DNA from: Gnetum montanum
Taxonomy: Eukaryota; Streptophyta; Gnetopsida; Gnetales; Gnetaceae
Assembly (NCBI GenBank): GCA_015680685.1
Contig: MNCI01013895.1
Location: 352,162 to 416,161, forward strand
DNA length: 64,000 nt
Reading direction: 5' to 3'
Position 1 is the first letter of the stretch; every line of letters begins with the position of its first letter. Under the pieces are notes generated by a model. The model was not told the DNA's origin. It saw nothing but the letters and a program-made list of their open reading frames with translations, and did no database searches. The translations under genes were made by a program, and so were the position numbers. Positions 47,001 to 58,682 of the stretch are shown here, in pieces.

Positions 47001-48350
47001 TCTGCGTAATAGCTGATCAGGGCGTACACTTATCAACAGTGGCAACTCGATCTTAGGGCGAATTTCCTGATAAATTCGCCTTTATGGAAGGCGTCATCAA
47101 TGATATGATTGGTCGCTTAGAGCGAATTGATCTTGAAGTCGGTACATTACGATCATTATGCAGGGGTTATTCCATTGTGGCATTATGCTACCTAATTACA
47201 CCTAACCACCATTTTATGTTATTAGGAGCTCGCCTTAGATGGGATCCATCAAAGCCTATTGACTTACACACCACTGAACCTCCATCGGAAGCGATCGTCG
47301 TGCCACGCAACATTTATGACAAGATGCGTAAATGTGTTGTACGCTCGACTCGCTCCTTATGGGAATGCCAAAGTGTGAATGAAGACCTTTGGAAGAGACT
47401 CTAAGTGATGAGGTTGGGGATTTGAGGTCACAGAACAAATTCTTGCAAGCCCAGGGAACGAACAACGAGGACTGGCAAACGACTATTGTTGACTATGCCC
47501 GTTATTGGATGGTCGTCAGGAACAATGTCTAGACCAACCGTGAATTGGTCAAGCAGCGAATGTAGATGGATCTCCTAGCTCAGAAAAATCAAGACTGGAA
47601 GGACTTTAGTGCGAGTGTCCAAGAACGGGGGCAGACACAGAAAGACCATAAAAATGTCTATAAGAGGAAAAGCGCTACCTACCATCAATATTATAGGGAT
47701 TCTGCCATTGAGGCTCAGTCCCTTCGGCTATTCCTCAATGTCATTGGTGCTTCCAGAGAATTTCAAAAGTTTCAGGGGCAAGTGATAGTAAGTGCCTCTC
47801 CAGAAAGGGAAATGACTCTTCCTGGGGGGAGACTACCATCCCTTCCTTCTTCCCTGAACCACCCCGATGGACTCCTGTAGAGAAGGGGAAGGTCAAGGCC
47901 AGAGCTAATCTAGGAGATGGGGTTTGGTCTGAGCTTACCGAGGACAAAATTATGCAACGTCTATGGGTTGGCCTAGAACAAATTCCTTTTGCTACCGATG
48001 CAGGACCGTCACAAGTAACTCGTAGTATTATTATGTTTTTGTCATAACTAGTTTTGATGGCAATGTTAATATGCATGTCATGTCTAATCGTAGGAACGAC
48101 CTGAGGAGGATCCTCAACAGGATGAACATAATGAAGGTGACGGTTCTTATGAAGAGGGTCTACATGAAGTAGAGCGTAATGAAAATGATCAATGCCATGA
48201 TGAGCAACCCCATGTGGAAGAACCTTGCAGAGAGGACCACCTTCATGAAGAGATGCCTCATGAAAAGGGTGGCTCCTATGAGGATGATTTGCTCGAAGCA
48301 GAGGTGGAGCTAAGAGATACAGGTGACAGTGGTGATAAGGGAGATGCATA
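44058..48350 (+). pseudogene. spliced antisense gene in element C with FCP1/NIF (HAD)-like phosphatase domain
   Basis: Exon 1 is 44058-44176 (M-T-P-K-I-K-G-K, donor GTAAGT). Exon 2 is 44667-45116, ending at GTAAGT. Exon 3 starts at 45213 after TGTAG. All three join in phase 2. Exon 2 opens with K-P-I-L-I-I-L-D-I-V-G-I-L, like the D-x-[DN]-G motif of plant NIF phosphatases. It continues with F-R-R-G-T-R-E-F-L-Q-F-L, Y-S-V-I-V-W, N-V-V-V-A-I-L-E and Y-N-T-L-F-V-A-C-H, where a working enzyme has two Asp (D-D-S). Exon 3 begins F-F-I-N-D-S-G. Later parts (45595-46350, 46397-46585, 46688-46876, 47084-47880) give an unrecognised helical region, a lysine-rich part and a coiled coil, with a Glu/His-rich acidic tail ending at 48350. 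Three or more in-frame stops make it a pseudogene here. Exons after the third are approximate. Confidence 0.68.
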
Positions 48351-48484
48351 GTGTGGCTGTATTAGCCACAGTTTTATTGTGATGGAACGGAAAAAAAGAC
48401 AATATTTTCTTTTAACATATTTAATGAAAATTTTGTCTTGAGTTTAATGTTCTTTTGTTGTTTTCGTTTGTGTAAAGCGTAAAT

Positions 48485-48640
48485 GAAATCGTTAGTTTAA
48501 GGCCATTTCAGGCCTTTGCTAGTTTTAGGCCGTTTCGGGCCTTTGCTATTTTTAGGCCATTTCGGGCCTTTGCTACTTTTAGGCCATTTCGGGCCTATGC
48601 TAGTTTTAGGCCATTTCGAGCCTTTGGTAATTTTAGATGA
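48485..48640 (+). repeat. five tandem copies of an AGTTTTAGGCCATTTCGGGCC-like unit
   Basis: A unit of about 29 bp, CTAGTTTTAGGCCATTTCGG followed by GCCTTTG, is repeated at 48493-48635. The unit holds a short inverted repeat (GGCC...GGCC). A single copy is in the matching place of element B (24103-24130). Confidence 0.85.
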
Positions 48641-49189
48641 GGGTAAGAGTAACGAAGACAACTGGTGGAAGCATAAAGATAAACATAAGCGTAATGAGAA
48701 TAGCTAGTGGGAGCGTAAATATAAGCATAAATGTAATAAGCATAGCTAGTGGAAAGCGTAAATATATGTGTAAATGTAATGAGTATTTGTAAAGCATAAA
48801 TAGGACAGCTGGTAGAAAGTGCGCATAAACTACATGATAGTTAGACAACATGGTTTATCTGCTAACTCTATAGTTGTTTCTTAATTGCTTTTATCTTTGA
48901 TGATGCGTAAGGATGGGGAGATTTATGACTCTGTTCCTTCATGCCACAATCTTCCTCTTGGAATGGTAGTTCGGCCCAAATTAAGCTATCATCAGCCACT
49001 GTTTTGGCTTGTTCAAGTGTTTGGACAGGGGATTGGTCTTCGAGAATTTCGATTTTTGAACCCTATTCTATTTCTATGTTATTGATAGCCCGAGAGGTCA
49101 TTTCATCATTGTGGATGACCACTTCCCCTCCTGCGTAGGGTAGATGGATCTCCTAATGGATAGGTGAGGAAACTGCCCTCAGTTGAGCT
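48641..49189. other. element C interval between repeat array and protease
   Basis: At about 48660-48800 there are several imperfect copies of an AGCATAAATATAAGCGTAATGA-like word. I see no gene up to the protease. Confidence 0.45.
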
Positions 49190-49697
49190 AACCAAGACCT
49201 CCCTAGGATCAAGTTAAGCTAGGCATCTCCTCGACGATAATAAATGTTGTGTCTGTGGGGAATTGATCCCCTGCCACAAAGTTGATGTGCACTGTCCCTT
49301 TGACTTGCACTCGTGAACCGTTGAACGAATTTAGACACGACATCATTGCAGGATTGATCTGATCGATCAGGCCTAATTTATCCACTATGGGATATGGGAT
49401 GACATTAGCGGCTGCCCCGTCATCAACATGTACTCTCCGAATTCGGTGTTGGCCAACCTAGACAATGATGAACATGAGCGCCGTTGTCACCTAACCCTTT
49501 TCTAGGTCGTCCTTAATGGATTCATCATGAAAGGTCAACAGGGTAGGCCCAGGTTTTTTAGCGACGAGGGGAAGCATGATGGAATGGATTTCTTCTTCAT
49601 CTGCTGGCAGGCTCTCATCCACAGGTATGGACGTTAGCATATGAACCATGGCTTCACGATGTTTCTGTGACGTCATGAGTAAGCGATAAAGGCTCAA
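49190..49697 (-). pseudogene. element C protease
   Basis: The frame 49697-49491 gives the upstream linker. The active site reads V-H-V-D-D-G-A-A-A-N-V-I-P at about 49430-49395, with D-D-G-A as in element B, followed by Y-P-I-V-D-K-L-G-L and F-N-G-S-R-V-Q-V-K-G. The downstream part is frameshifted and has stops. A proline-rich stretch upstream (about 49797-50270) links it to gag. Confidence 0.75.
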
Positions 49698-50269
49698 TGT
49701 TGTATTTTTTTGTTTTAGAGCCTGTTTGACTTATGTAAAGGCATCGAGGAGATCCCGTCCATAATTTGGCTGCTTATTACCCTTCTCTTCTTCCATTCAT
49801 CCCAGGAGACAGATTTCTTGGGGTGGAACGACTTCTGGTTGATGGTTGAACTTTCTTGGGCAGGGAGAAGGTGGATGCGTTTGCGTAACGTCGCCATTTT
49901 TAGAAGAAGGTGGGGCCAAGGGCACCGAAGTGAGGGGTTTATGCTTGGGAAACCCCAGTGTAAGACGGTCCTTAGCCATATCAGTTGTCATACCCCCTTC
50001 TCTTTTTTTGTTAAGTTGGGATTGGGTGGTTGACTTAGAGATTTTCTCCTGCATAGCAGGAGCAACTGACAGCTTTGGCACCCTGATGACGAAGGGTGTC
50101 CTAGGCGTAGGCATGGGCTGGGCTGCAGCTTTACCGACAGCGGGCTATCGAGCAATGGTCTAAGAAGGTGCTCGGAGGACAAAATGTTACCTTGGAGCAC
50201 CACTCATCGATGCTGATGGACCTGTTGTTTGGGGTGAGTGAGGGGGTACTCGTAACACAAAGGGCTGCT

Positions 50270-52520
50270 TCGACTGTACCTAACCATCGCCCTCTACACC
50301 TACCATGTTGATAGTGTACCCTGCATTATATGCATTTAACGGGTCCTGGTACACATGCATGGGTTGGTTTTCTGGGCATGCCTGACTACTGCTGTCTAAG
50401 ATCAGGTCACCTTGATCAATCATACATTGAATGTCATCTTTCAATGCCCAGTAGTAATCCATGTCATAACCTCACAATTGATGGTAGTCGCAAAACCGGT
50501 TCAATCTCAAGTTTAACGTTTCATTAGGTTGGGCCAAGGAGGGGTTCTTGAGTAGCTTGCAATGGTGCTTGTGACATTTCAGAGTTTCCTCAGACACCGT
50601 CTTGTGTTAGATGTGGCCAGTTCCCAATAATTGCTTCAATAGTTCTGAAGGCTTTACAGGTAGGATCGCGTAATGTGAGCAATCCTTATGCTCAAATTTA
50701 GGCCTCGACTGCGAAGGTGCTTCAGGGGTGGAAGGAGTTTCTTTATTGGCACTGTTTGAGTTAGTTGTCGGCTCAGCAGGCTCTACAAATGTTTTTTTGT
50801 TGTTATTTTTCTTCTTGGCCCCCTTGGCAACTACCGCTACTATCGTTGTCGTAGCTTTGCCTTTGTCCTTACCCTTGCTGTGGGCATTTTTGTAGACCAC
50901 ATACGCTAGATATTTGCTAGCCTCTGCCACATCTTGGATGCTCTTAGTTTGAGCAAAGGCTTGGCTAAGGGAACGAGGAGCGAGGTAGTATAGCTTAGAT
51001 TTGATAAAGTCGTTAACTGCCCCCTTGAAGATTGCCAATAGATGGGCCTCCACGATGGGTTCACAAATTTCGTTCAAGGTGGCACTCCACCACTGTATAA
51101 ACTTTTGAACCGACTCGAGCGAGTCTTGCTTGACTCCCATGAGCTAGTCCAGCGTGACTTCCGGCTTTAGGTTGTACTTGAAATGAGTCACAAACTGAGT
51201 TAACAGCTCTTCCAAAGTTGAAATGGAAGCATGTAGGAGTGCTCAATACCAGTCTAGAGCTTTACCCGTTAGGGACATAGTAAAGACACAGATAATAGTA
51301 TGTGGCCATTGTTTCAATAGCAACGATTCTGACCTGAAAGTAACTAAATGGGCACTGGGATCACCTTCCCCATTGTATTTCGTAAAATGGGGAAGTGGCA
51401 TCCCAAGCGGTAACGATAAAATAGACACTACTAGACTAATAGAATCATCATGGTAAAAATCCATGACTTGTATTGTGTCAAAACTAGCAACCTTGAGGTG
51501 TTTAAGTTCCTCTGTAAGGATCTGGATAAGCTGGAAGGCTTGATCTAGACCCGTGGATAGAGAGGTTGTTTGTAGAATGACAGGAGAAGCCACACTAGGT
51601 GGCGGAATAGGGACGACCGTCGTCGGTTGCATCATTGGATACACTGCTTGTGTGACCAGGGGCATAGGCAGAGATCCTGTAACGGGGTTTAGTGCCCATG
51701 GGACTTGGCTTTGATGAAGGGGAAGATGGGACATCTGCATAGGATGTGCAACAAGAGGCATGTTTGGAACCCACCATGCTATAGTGGCGAGCCATGTCAT
51801 GTGAGTCAAGATGAAAGTGGGTGTTGTATGTAATTGTGAAGTAGGTATCGTATGTACATGCGGTGACATGGGCGTAGGTGCACGATGAGATGGATTAGGT
51901 AATTGCACCTGCTAAGAAATGATTTGCAATGGGTCGTCGCCTGGAAGGATGGTCAAAGAGAGAAAATGTAGGCGTGGTGAATGCAGGATACGGTCAGTAT
52001 TAGATAGTGTCAAGGGCATGGTGACCATGAACAATGGATTTACACAGGACGTCATGGAGGGAGGGGCCATGGCGAAATCAGCATGACTGCCTCCCTCAGA
52101 ATGGGAGTCTAGATCGTCTTGCCCGTCATGAAGCGTCTCATCACGGAACAACTCCTCTCATTGTTCTGTCGATGTCTTAGCCATCAGCATTTGATCCAGG
52201 AGCCACTTTTGTTGATTTTTTAGGGGTACGGTGGTGTTATGTGAAAGAATAAATTCCTTCCCTTTCCAGTACATGAACTCGTATTCTCTTTTTTCTTCGA
52301 GTTCATGTGGATATATGGGCAGGTTTGCTACTAGTTTAGCATAGAGGAAATTGTAGTGTTCCCTGTGTTGAGTGTATCCCTCAAGCTCTTTGTTTTGAAG
52401 CCTGATGGAGCAACATGATCACACTGGACTAGTTGGCAGCTCGACCACAGGACGCGTAACTTGCATGGTCCAAGGATTCTCGAGCTTGGTAGTGTCAACA
52501 GCAGTGGTTGATGTAGCCAT
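50270..52520 (-). pseudogene. element C gag
   Basis: Start at 52520 (M-A-T-S-T-T-A-V-D). A glutamate-rich part with Y-W-K-G-K-E-F-I-L is followed by a proline-rich stretch (51908-51600) and the capsid block with F-T-K-Y-N-G-E-G-D-P-S-A-H-L and S-L-T-G-K-A-L-D-W-Y, ending at a stop at 51243. The frame 51140-50607 carries W-W-S-A-T-L-N-E and a lysine-rich tail. A zinc knuckle-like F-C-D-Y-H-Q-L (then stop) and D-Y-Y-W-A-L-K-D-D-I lies at about 50480-50430. It aligns with B gag. It is broken by a few stops. Confidence 0.85.
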
Positions 52521-52750
52521 TCTCTACACATTTCGGGAGTAATGACGATAATGATAAAGATCGCAAGGGCAAAGGCAAACTAAAGTAATAATTAGGGCTT
52601 TCTATCTTGTAGGATTCCAAAGGAATCATCGAAGTGACCGATCTGCACCACACAATCTCATAAACAACCATGGAGGTATTACGTTTACATCGACCAACAA
52701 TGGTTACAAACAGCTTACAAGACTACCCCTAAAGTGCGGATCGGATATGA

Positions 52751-52770
52751 AGGCCCTCCTTCTAGCGCCA
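52751..52770 (-). other. primer binding site of element C
   Basis: In gene sense TGGCGCTAGAAGGAGGGCCT, six bases after the LTR end. Element B has the same site with one C-to-T change. The tRNA it pairs with is not identified here. Confidence 0.7.
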
Positions 52771-52776
52771 AAAAAC

Positions 52777-54300
52777 TGTAACGATGGAAAATGTCAATTG
52801 CTAGAAATACCGAGCAGAAGTCCGCATACACAGTTCCAACCCCGGATCCATGCGAGGGTCGTGCTGGAGAAGACGAATCCGAGGTGCCCTGAATGGTCTT
52901 GTCGATTAGATAGGGACTTACTTAATCGGTAAAATTTTTGTAATAATTGGATGGAAAAATGATGATTTTTATGAGGAGATATAATATCATTAATCTCTAA
53001 GGTAATTGAAAATGAAGTAATGAATTAAAGCGATTGCAAAATCTGTATAGATAGGACACAGGAGATCGGATTTAGAGAGCGTGCAATCCCAAGATCTGGG
53101 ATTCAACTTATGAACAAAATATGTTGGATACAATGATTATAGGCGGAATTTGGTTTAGACAAAGCACGTGCCAACAGAAAGAAAGATATTTAAAGATAAA
53201 ACAAGAAAAGGTCTATCTACCTTGTTCTAGCCAATCTAGGCACAAGGAAGTCAGACCCGAAGTAGAATGTCTGTTAACCGACTATTTTTGATTAAGGATT
53301 CTTGCCAATCACCTCTGATGTTCTTACGATCGTTGATCCTCTTTTGCTCTCTTGTCAATCTTTGCCAAAAGTTGCCAACGATTTCCAATGAAAGAAAATC
53401 ACTCACGGAGAAAATTTATCGATCCAGGAAAAATTTTTGCCAACCCTTTGATCTTTGTCAACTGGAATATTTATAAGGTTAGCATCAAGAGAAAAACACG
53501 GTTTATATGACGCGTGTCCTGAACCTACAAGGTACCATTGACTTGGTGTATTTGCGCTTGAAGCCGTAGCGCCATGCTACATTACGCTCTGAAGCGTAAT
53601 GCATCGTAAACCACTTTTGCTGGAGTTTTGGCAACAAACTGTTCTTTGTTTACACTGTAATCTGCTAGAGCATATTGTGACGTATAAAATGCTAATGCCT
53701 GAATTGTGCTCTCTGTCGTTGCTTGTATTACGCTACGTCATGCTAGATCACGCTACATAGCATAATTTAGCATAAAATAGCGAACTTCCAAAAAATTGAA
53801 GTGTTGCCGCCGCGCTTCCTTTGTTTCTGATCAATCCTTCCAAGGTTTATTACGCTACATTGCGTAATGTAGCGTAATAGGCCCCTTAACCGAAAAATAG
53901 AACTTGATGAAATGTGCAGCACGCTGTGGATCGTTACTTAAGCCTTGAAATTTTGCTGGACAATCGAGGTCTCGGATCTTGTCATCTCTGTTGTTGCGAT
54001 GGACTATCTTTTGGCATTACGTTGCATTATGCTATGTTACGCTATGTTGCGTAATGTGACGTAATATGCCAAAAGTTAAGATTTTTCAAAACATAGAAAA
54101 CTTGCAAAGTTGAAGGCTTGCAGTCATGCACCCCTTGTCTTATTCTATCCTCTGGAGTTTATTTTGTTGTGTTACGTAGCATGGCAGAACAGACCCTTAG
54201 CCGGAAAGGGACTTGTTGAGCTACAACTTGTCACAAATCCTTGCCTAAGTCGCAAGATTTTGTCGAACCGTTGAGGCCTTGGAATTTTCACGGTGTTTCA
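52777..54300 (-). repeat. element C 5' LTR (1524 bp)
   Basis: Partner of 37245-38765. It contains a perfect 14-bp inverted repeat with a 4-base loop (53848-53861 and 53866-53879, arm TATTACGCTACATT) and a second, looser palindrome at about 54014-54070. Confidence 0.92.
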
Positions 54301-54305
54301 CACTT

Positions 54306-54850
54306 AGCACCATTTTCACCATTTTTCAGTTGTACCAAAGGGAGAGTTTTTCAAATTTTCTTCTCCAACTTGAGCTTTGACCTACTAGCTTCCCCAAGCC
54401 ATATCTCACATGTTACCACTCTGATTTTTATGATTTTCAAACCTATTTGATCTTGGAGTGCTTATCTTAGTCCCAAGGGGATGGGTGGAGTACTAGTGAG
54501 AAAAATTTAAGCCAATTTCAAAATCTTCTAGTGCCCAGAAGATATTTTAAGGGTAAGTATGAAGTGAAACTTAGAATTTTTAATGAAAATTAACCACACT
54601 AATGTTAGAACACTTAACAAATGCTCCCAACGAACCATAACCATCACTATGAGCCATACATAAGAACAAATAAACAACTTTGAGGGGTTGTAAAAAAAAT
54701 AACACTTATGGGGTAACTTTTTAAAAATTTCTCCAAATTTGTAATCATAATAAACTAAGAACTCAATGAGACTAAAGGTATGAGTAAGGTATGAAACTAT
54801 TAAGGACATATGAAATACCTTAGTAAATTATGAATTCTTAATGATTGCAT
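54306..54850 (+). other. element D spacer before ORF-X
   Basis: AT-rich, no gene seen. It continues D after the insertion of element C. It ends next to ORF-X, where the E2 copy has TTGCAG directly before ATG; in D the same place reads TTGCAT. Confidence 0.45.
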
Positions 54851-57619
54851 ATAGCCACAAGGAGAGGAGAACCACAAGGAGGACCCTCATAGGATGCAAG
54901 CAAATGACCAAGAGGTTAAGGTAGAGGCCGAATAGGAGGACAAGAACTAGAGCATGAGGAGTAGGAGGCCTACTCATTGAGTATTTATCAAGAAACTCCT
55001 GCTACATGACAATCAGCCAAAGAGAGGTACAAGAACCACAAGTCTAAGGAAAATGCCTCACATTATCATAGGACTACCTCCAAGTCATCCAAGAAAAGTC
55101 CATGTTAACAATGATCATCGTGGAAATGAACTTTGGCCCATTCATGGAATTTGTTCTTGAAGCGGTAAGGACACAACTCCAAGAATTACCACTATGGCCT
55201 ACACTCTCATATAATGGTGAATGATACCCTGGGAAAATCTATCAGTTTTGACACAACAAGGAAGAGGTTACCATAATTAACATTGGAGGAGTATTAATTT
55301 CATTCTCAATCAAGGTGATCACAGAAGCTCTAAACATATCCAACGAAGGGGTAAGGGTAGCACATCTATCCACCTAATCAGATCTTGAAACCAAAAAATT
55401 ATGGCTAAAATGGATATATGGAAAAGAAGATAAGGGCTACAATGAACTAACTCTAGAAGAAAGAAGCTACTTTAAAATTGACACCTATCACTTATTCCCA
55501 ACAAAAGGACTCAATAGGCTATCCACTTATGCAACTAGAGAAAGTACGATTTTGATGGGGAAATACAATGCCAACCTTGCACATATTTATCTTATGGAAA
55601 TTCAAAGGTGGTTTAAGAAATGGAGGTAGGAAAGCCAGCACTTCCATTTCCCTATTTTATCAAAAAGCTATGCAAGCAAGCTGGAATTCTAGGATATACC
55701 AATGAAATTCCCAAGAGAGCCCAAAATGCTTCATATGCTAAATTGCTCAAACCAACACCACCTAAGAAAGATTAGGATGAGGAGAAATAGGAGCAAAAAG
55801 AGCAATAGTAGCAAGAATAATAGCAAGTAAGGCCCAATGACCAACAGCAAGAGCAATAGCAGCAGCAACAAGAACACCAACAACAACAAGTTCGACCACC
55901 ACCACCACAAGATTATAGGCCATTAATGAGTCATCTGCAACAAATTGTAGAAACCATCAATTAAGGAACAAGGGACAAGGCTAATCTTTACAAAGTTATT
56001 GATAGTGCCATCTAGCCCATAGTTTTAGTAGATCCTAGAAGTGGACAAATTTCACTGTAGTTAGGAAGAGAGGCCCAATGGTCACAATAAATCTTTAGGA
56101 ATGCTGCACATTCCAAGTGGTGCTTGAGACTAGAGAGGAAGCCATAGTGATGGTAATGTAGTATCAAGATGCAGAAGGAGTAGTAGAGGTGATCACTGAT
56201 TACATCAAAGAATCTTTTAACATATCTATTGTGCCACCGATAGATCTAACTGAAGCCTGAGATGCTTAAATGTTAGCTAAGACCTCAATGACTTATACTA
56301 ATCATGAGGATGTGCTTGGTAGACTATTGTAGACCGAGAAAGTAATGAAAATACTTTTTGACATCCCTAGTGATGTCACTGTAGTATAGTTTGAGCTCAT
56401 CACTACCAAAGGAAAATTGGTCATGGTAGAGACCAAGGTAGAGCATGCAAAACCAAAAATCCATAGACTCCAAGAAGAGCTCATAGCCCTAAGAGTTGAA
56501 TGAAGAGACCCAACTCAATTTGTTGCATTTGACCAAATAGAGCATTTCAAGATAGAGTAGATAAAGCACCTAATTGAGCATAATAAAAAAATGGCAACAG
56601 AGAAGAAGAAAGTGATGTGTAATGCCTTCATAGCAAAAGCACAAACATATGCACATGTTATGACACTTACCGTAGTCTAGGAAGAGAATAAACAACTTGA
56701 TGTAGATAATATGAGGTTGGCCACTATGGAAAAGTAGAAATATATCATAGAAGAAACCATTCACTAGTTAAGAGAACAACTAGTGAGGGTCAACCAAGAC
56801 ATGAGCTACCTTGCATAAGAAAATAGAACCCTCTTAATGGAGGAGGTACACACTATTTTTCAAAAGTTAGTCATTGAAATGCACACGTGGAAAAATGAGG
56901 CAAAGACACACTAAAGGCTCAAAGAACACTTTCATGATCAGGTGGGCATGTACAAGCAGATCAATGGAAAAGAGATCCAAATGGCAAAGGCCAAAATCAA
57001 CTCCATATCAGCATAGAATCTTGACTAGCAACCCATCCTAGATAGTTATGCACTTGTCCACCAAGTAGAAGTAAAGAATAAAGACTTGTAGGTTGAGGAC
57101 CTAAAAGAGTACATGGGGTTAGCTAACCTTCATTATACTAACTTGACCATGTTGATAGTAGGTAGGTCTAGAAATGAGCTAGAACAACAATTATTAGCCA
57201 CATATGCACTATATGAGAAAGAGTTTGTGAATCACAAAGATGCCTAACAAAAAATTCAAGTGGCAAACTTTAAACTAGAAGTAGTGAAGGTTTCCTACCA
57301 AAGACAAAAAGATGTAGCAGTAGACCTAGCTAGAAGATTATTTGACTATCATGAACTATGTGAAAAGGCCAAGGCATTTGAAGAAGAGAGGAGGAAATTT
57401 GCAACCTGGTATGTTAAGGCAAATTAGATTTTTATGCAACTATCATGCCCATGGGATGTACCAACTCTATCACACATTGCACAACAAGCATGGATGGCGC
57501 ATGATCCAAGAACGAACGAGGAGAAACTTTAGGCACTTTTAAATTGATACAAATTTTAGAAGCCTAATGATAAGGGGAAGCAATTGATGGAGGAGCCACC
57601 ACCACCAAGAATAACCTAG
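54851..57619 (+). pseudogene. ORF-X of element D
   Basis: An extra frame in the position where Athila elements may have env. It starts in line with the E2 ATG (ATG has become ATA in D). Readable parts: N-E-M-N-F-G-P-like run (V-E-M-N-F-G-P) at about 55125, H-N-K-E-E-V-T-I-I at about 55250, then I-S-F-S-I-K-V-I-T-E-A-L and P-A-L-P-F-P-Y-F-I-K-K-L-C at about 55632. The last two resemble the plant 'putative transposon protein' domain. A glutamine-rich tract (55790-55900) follows, then a proline run and a long heptad-like coiled coil (about 56420-57540). It ends M-E-E-P-P-P-P-R-I-T at 57619. Many TAG stops, often where Gln is expected. Function unknown. Confidence 0.7.
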
Positions 57620-57803
57620 ATTACATCAAGCTTCATCAAATTTTGTTTTTTGTTAAAGTTATCATGTCATGACTTGTGTCATTTTTGTAAACACCACTGT
57701 GGCACAAAGTGTCTTGTAAATAGTATCATGTAAATATACCTCCCAATTTTGTAAGGAACTCCATCCTCATTTTATTTTAACTCAAGGATGAATTTTCAAT
57801 CAA

Positions 57804-57814
57804 TCGTGGGGGTA
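57804..57814 (+). other. polypurine tract of element D
   Basis: TCGTGGGGGTA directly before the 3' LTR start TGATAAATCG at 57815. Confidence 0.8.
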
Positions 57815-57970
57815 TGATAAATCGAATTTTCCTAAGGCTATGATATCGGGCATCTAATATTGAAGCTATGACATTAGATCCCCAATATCAAGGCATAAGC
57901 TATGATGTCACTTATCTAATATTGTGGACACATGTAGGCCTATAAATATGATACTTAGTCATATAGTTCA
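57815..57970 (+). repeat. element D 3' LTR, first part
   Basis: Matches 11489-11648. TATA-like CCTATAAATA at about 57939-57948. It is cut at about 57970 by element E2 and a scrambled junction; the LTR resumes at 63853. About 500 bp that should lie between the two parts are not found. Confidence 0.8.
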
Positions 57971-58500
57971 AGTAGAAATTTTACGAATACCAATACGAAT
58001 ACGAGCGTTACGAATACGAATATGACACATGTAGGGGTACTGCTTTCCTAATACGAAGTGCTACTGGGTTACCAAGTAGTCACACTTAAATGCTCGTAAT
58101 CAAGTCATACTCATTCCACATTTTAACATGAGTTTAAGGGTGAGAAAGACTAATTAGGAAAGCAGTAAATAACAATTAAATAAATAAATAAACAAAGTGA
58201 ATGCTGCAATGATGAAGTAATCTCGATCTTTATTGCCGATCATGTGCGTGTCCAAGTACATCACACTCGAATAAAGGATGTCGTACAATTACATTCACCA
58301 CACTGTAGGCATACACTGGAAAATATTCTATCTCTGGAGGGATCAAACTGCCAGAGTCTAGCTACAATCTAAATCTAAAACTAGGAAATTCACCGCTTAT
58401 TTATAGAAATTGAGGCAGGTCGTGATATCGCGGCTGCTGCAATAATAGGGTTGTGATATCACGACTACGATATCACAGCCAGGAAATTCATGACTCATCA
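57971..58500 (-). repeat. element E2 3' LTR, U5 end truncated
   Basis: Gene-sense start TGATGAGTCATG at 58500. GATATC palindromes are clustered at 58420-58480. The far end (57976-58030) is a scrambled stretch with five copies of ACGAATAC-like words in place of the normal U5 end. It matches 63465-63852 where both are present. Confidence 0.8.
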
Positions 58501-58682
58501 TACCCCCACGACTAAATGAAAACTCATCCTTGAGTTAAAGTGAGAACAAGTGTCATTGATTACACAGTGGATAGGTATGGGATTATTGATTGACTAGAAT
58601 GGATTCATGCCGCAGTGTGGAGTTAGAACAAAATTGAGATACAACACAAAGAAAATTCTATGATTACAAAATTGGATGGAAA

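Larger units (their letters stand above)
37245..54300 (-). mobile_element. element C: Tat/Ogre-like Ty3/gypsy retrotransposon with an antisense gene
   Basis: 17.1 kb, flanked by an exact 5-bp target duplication CACTT (37240-37244 and 54301-54305). In gene sense: 5' LTR 52777-54300, primer site 52751-52770, gag 50270-52520, protease 49190-49697, an interval with an antisense spliced gene (44058-48350, plus strand), RT 42750-43388, RNase H 42350-42739, second RNase H 41770-42130, integrase 40410-41600, a repeat array, polypurine tract and 3' LTR 37245-38765. The second RNase H and the long interval between protease and RT fit the Tat lineage and Ogre in particular. All sense genes are broken. 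Confidence 0.87.

Noticed and set aside
47741-48349. 202-codon minus-strand frame rich in His and Pro
   Set aside because: It is the shadow of the Glu/His-rich acidic tail of the plus-strand antisense gene in element C.
49846-50163. Plus-strand frames over 49818-50203
   Set aside because: Shadows of the proline-rich link between gag and protease of element C.
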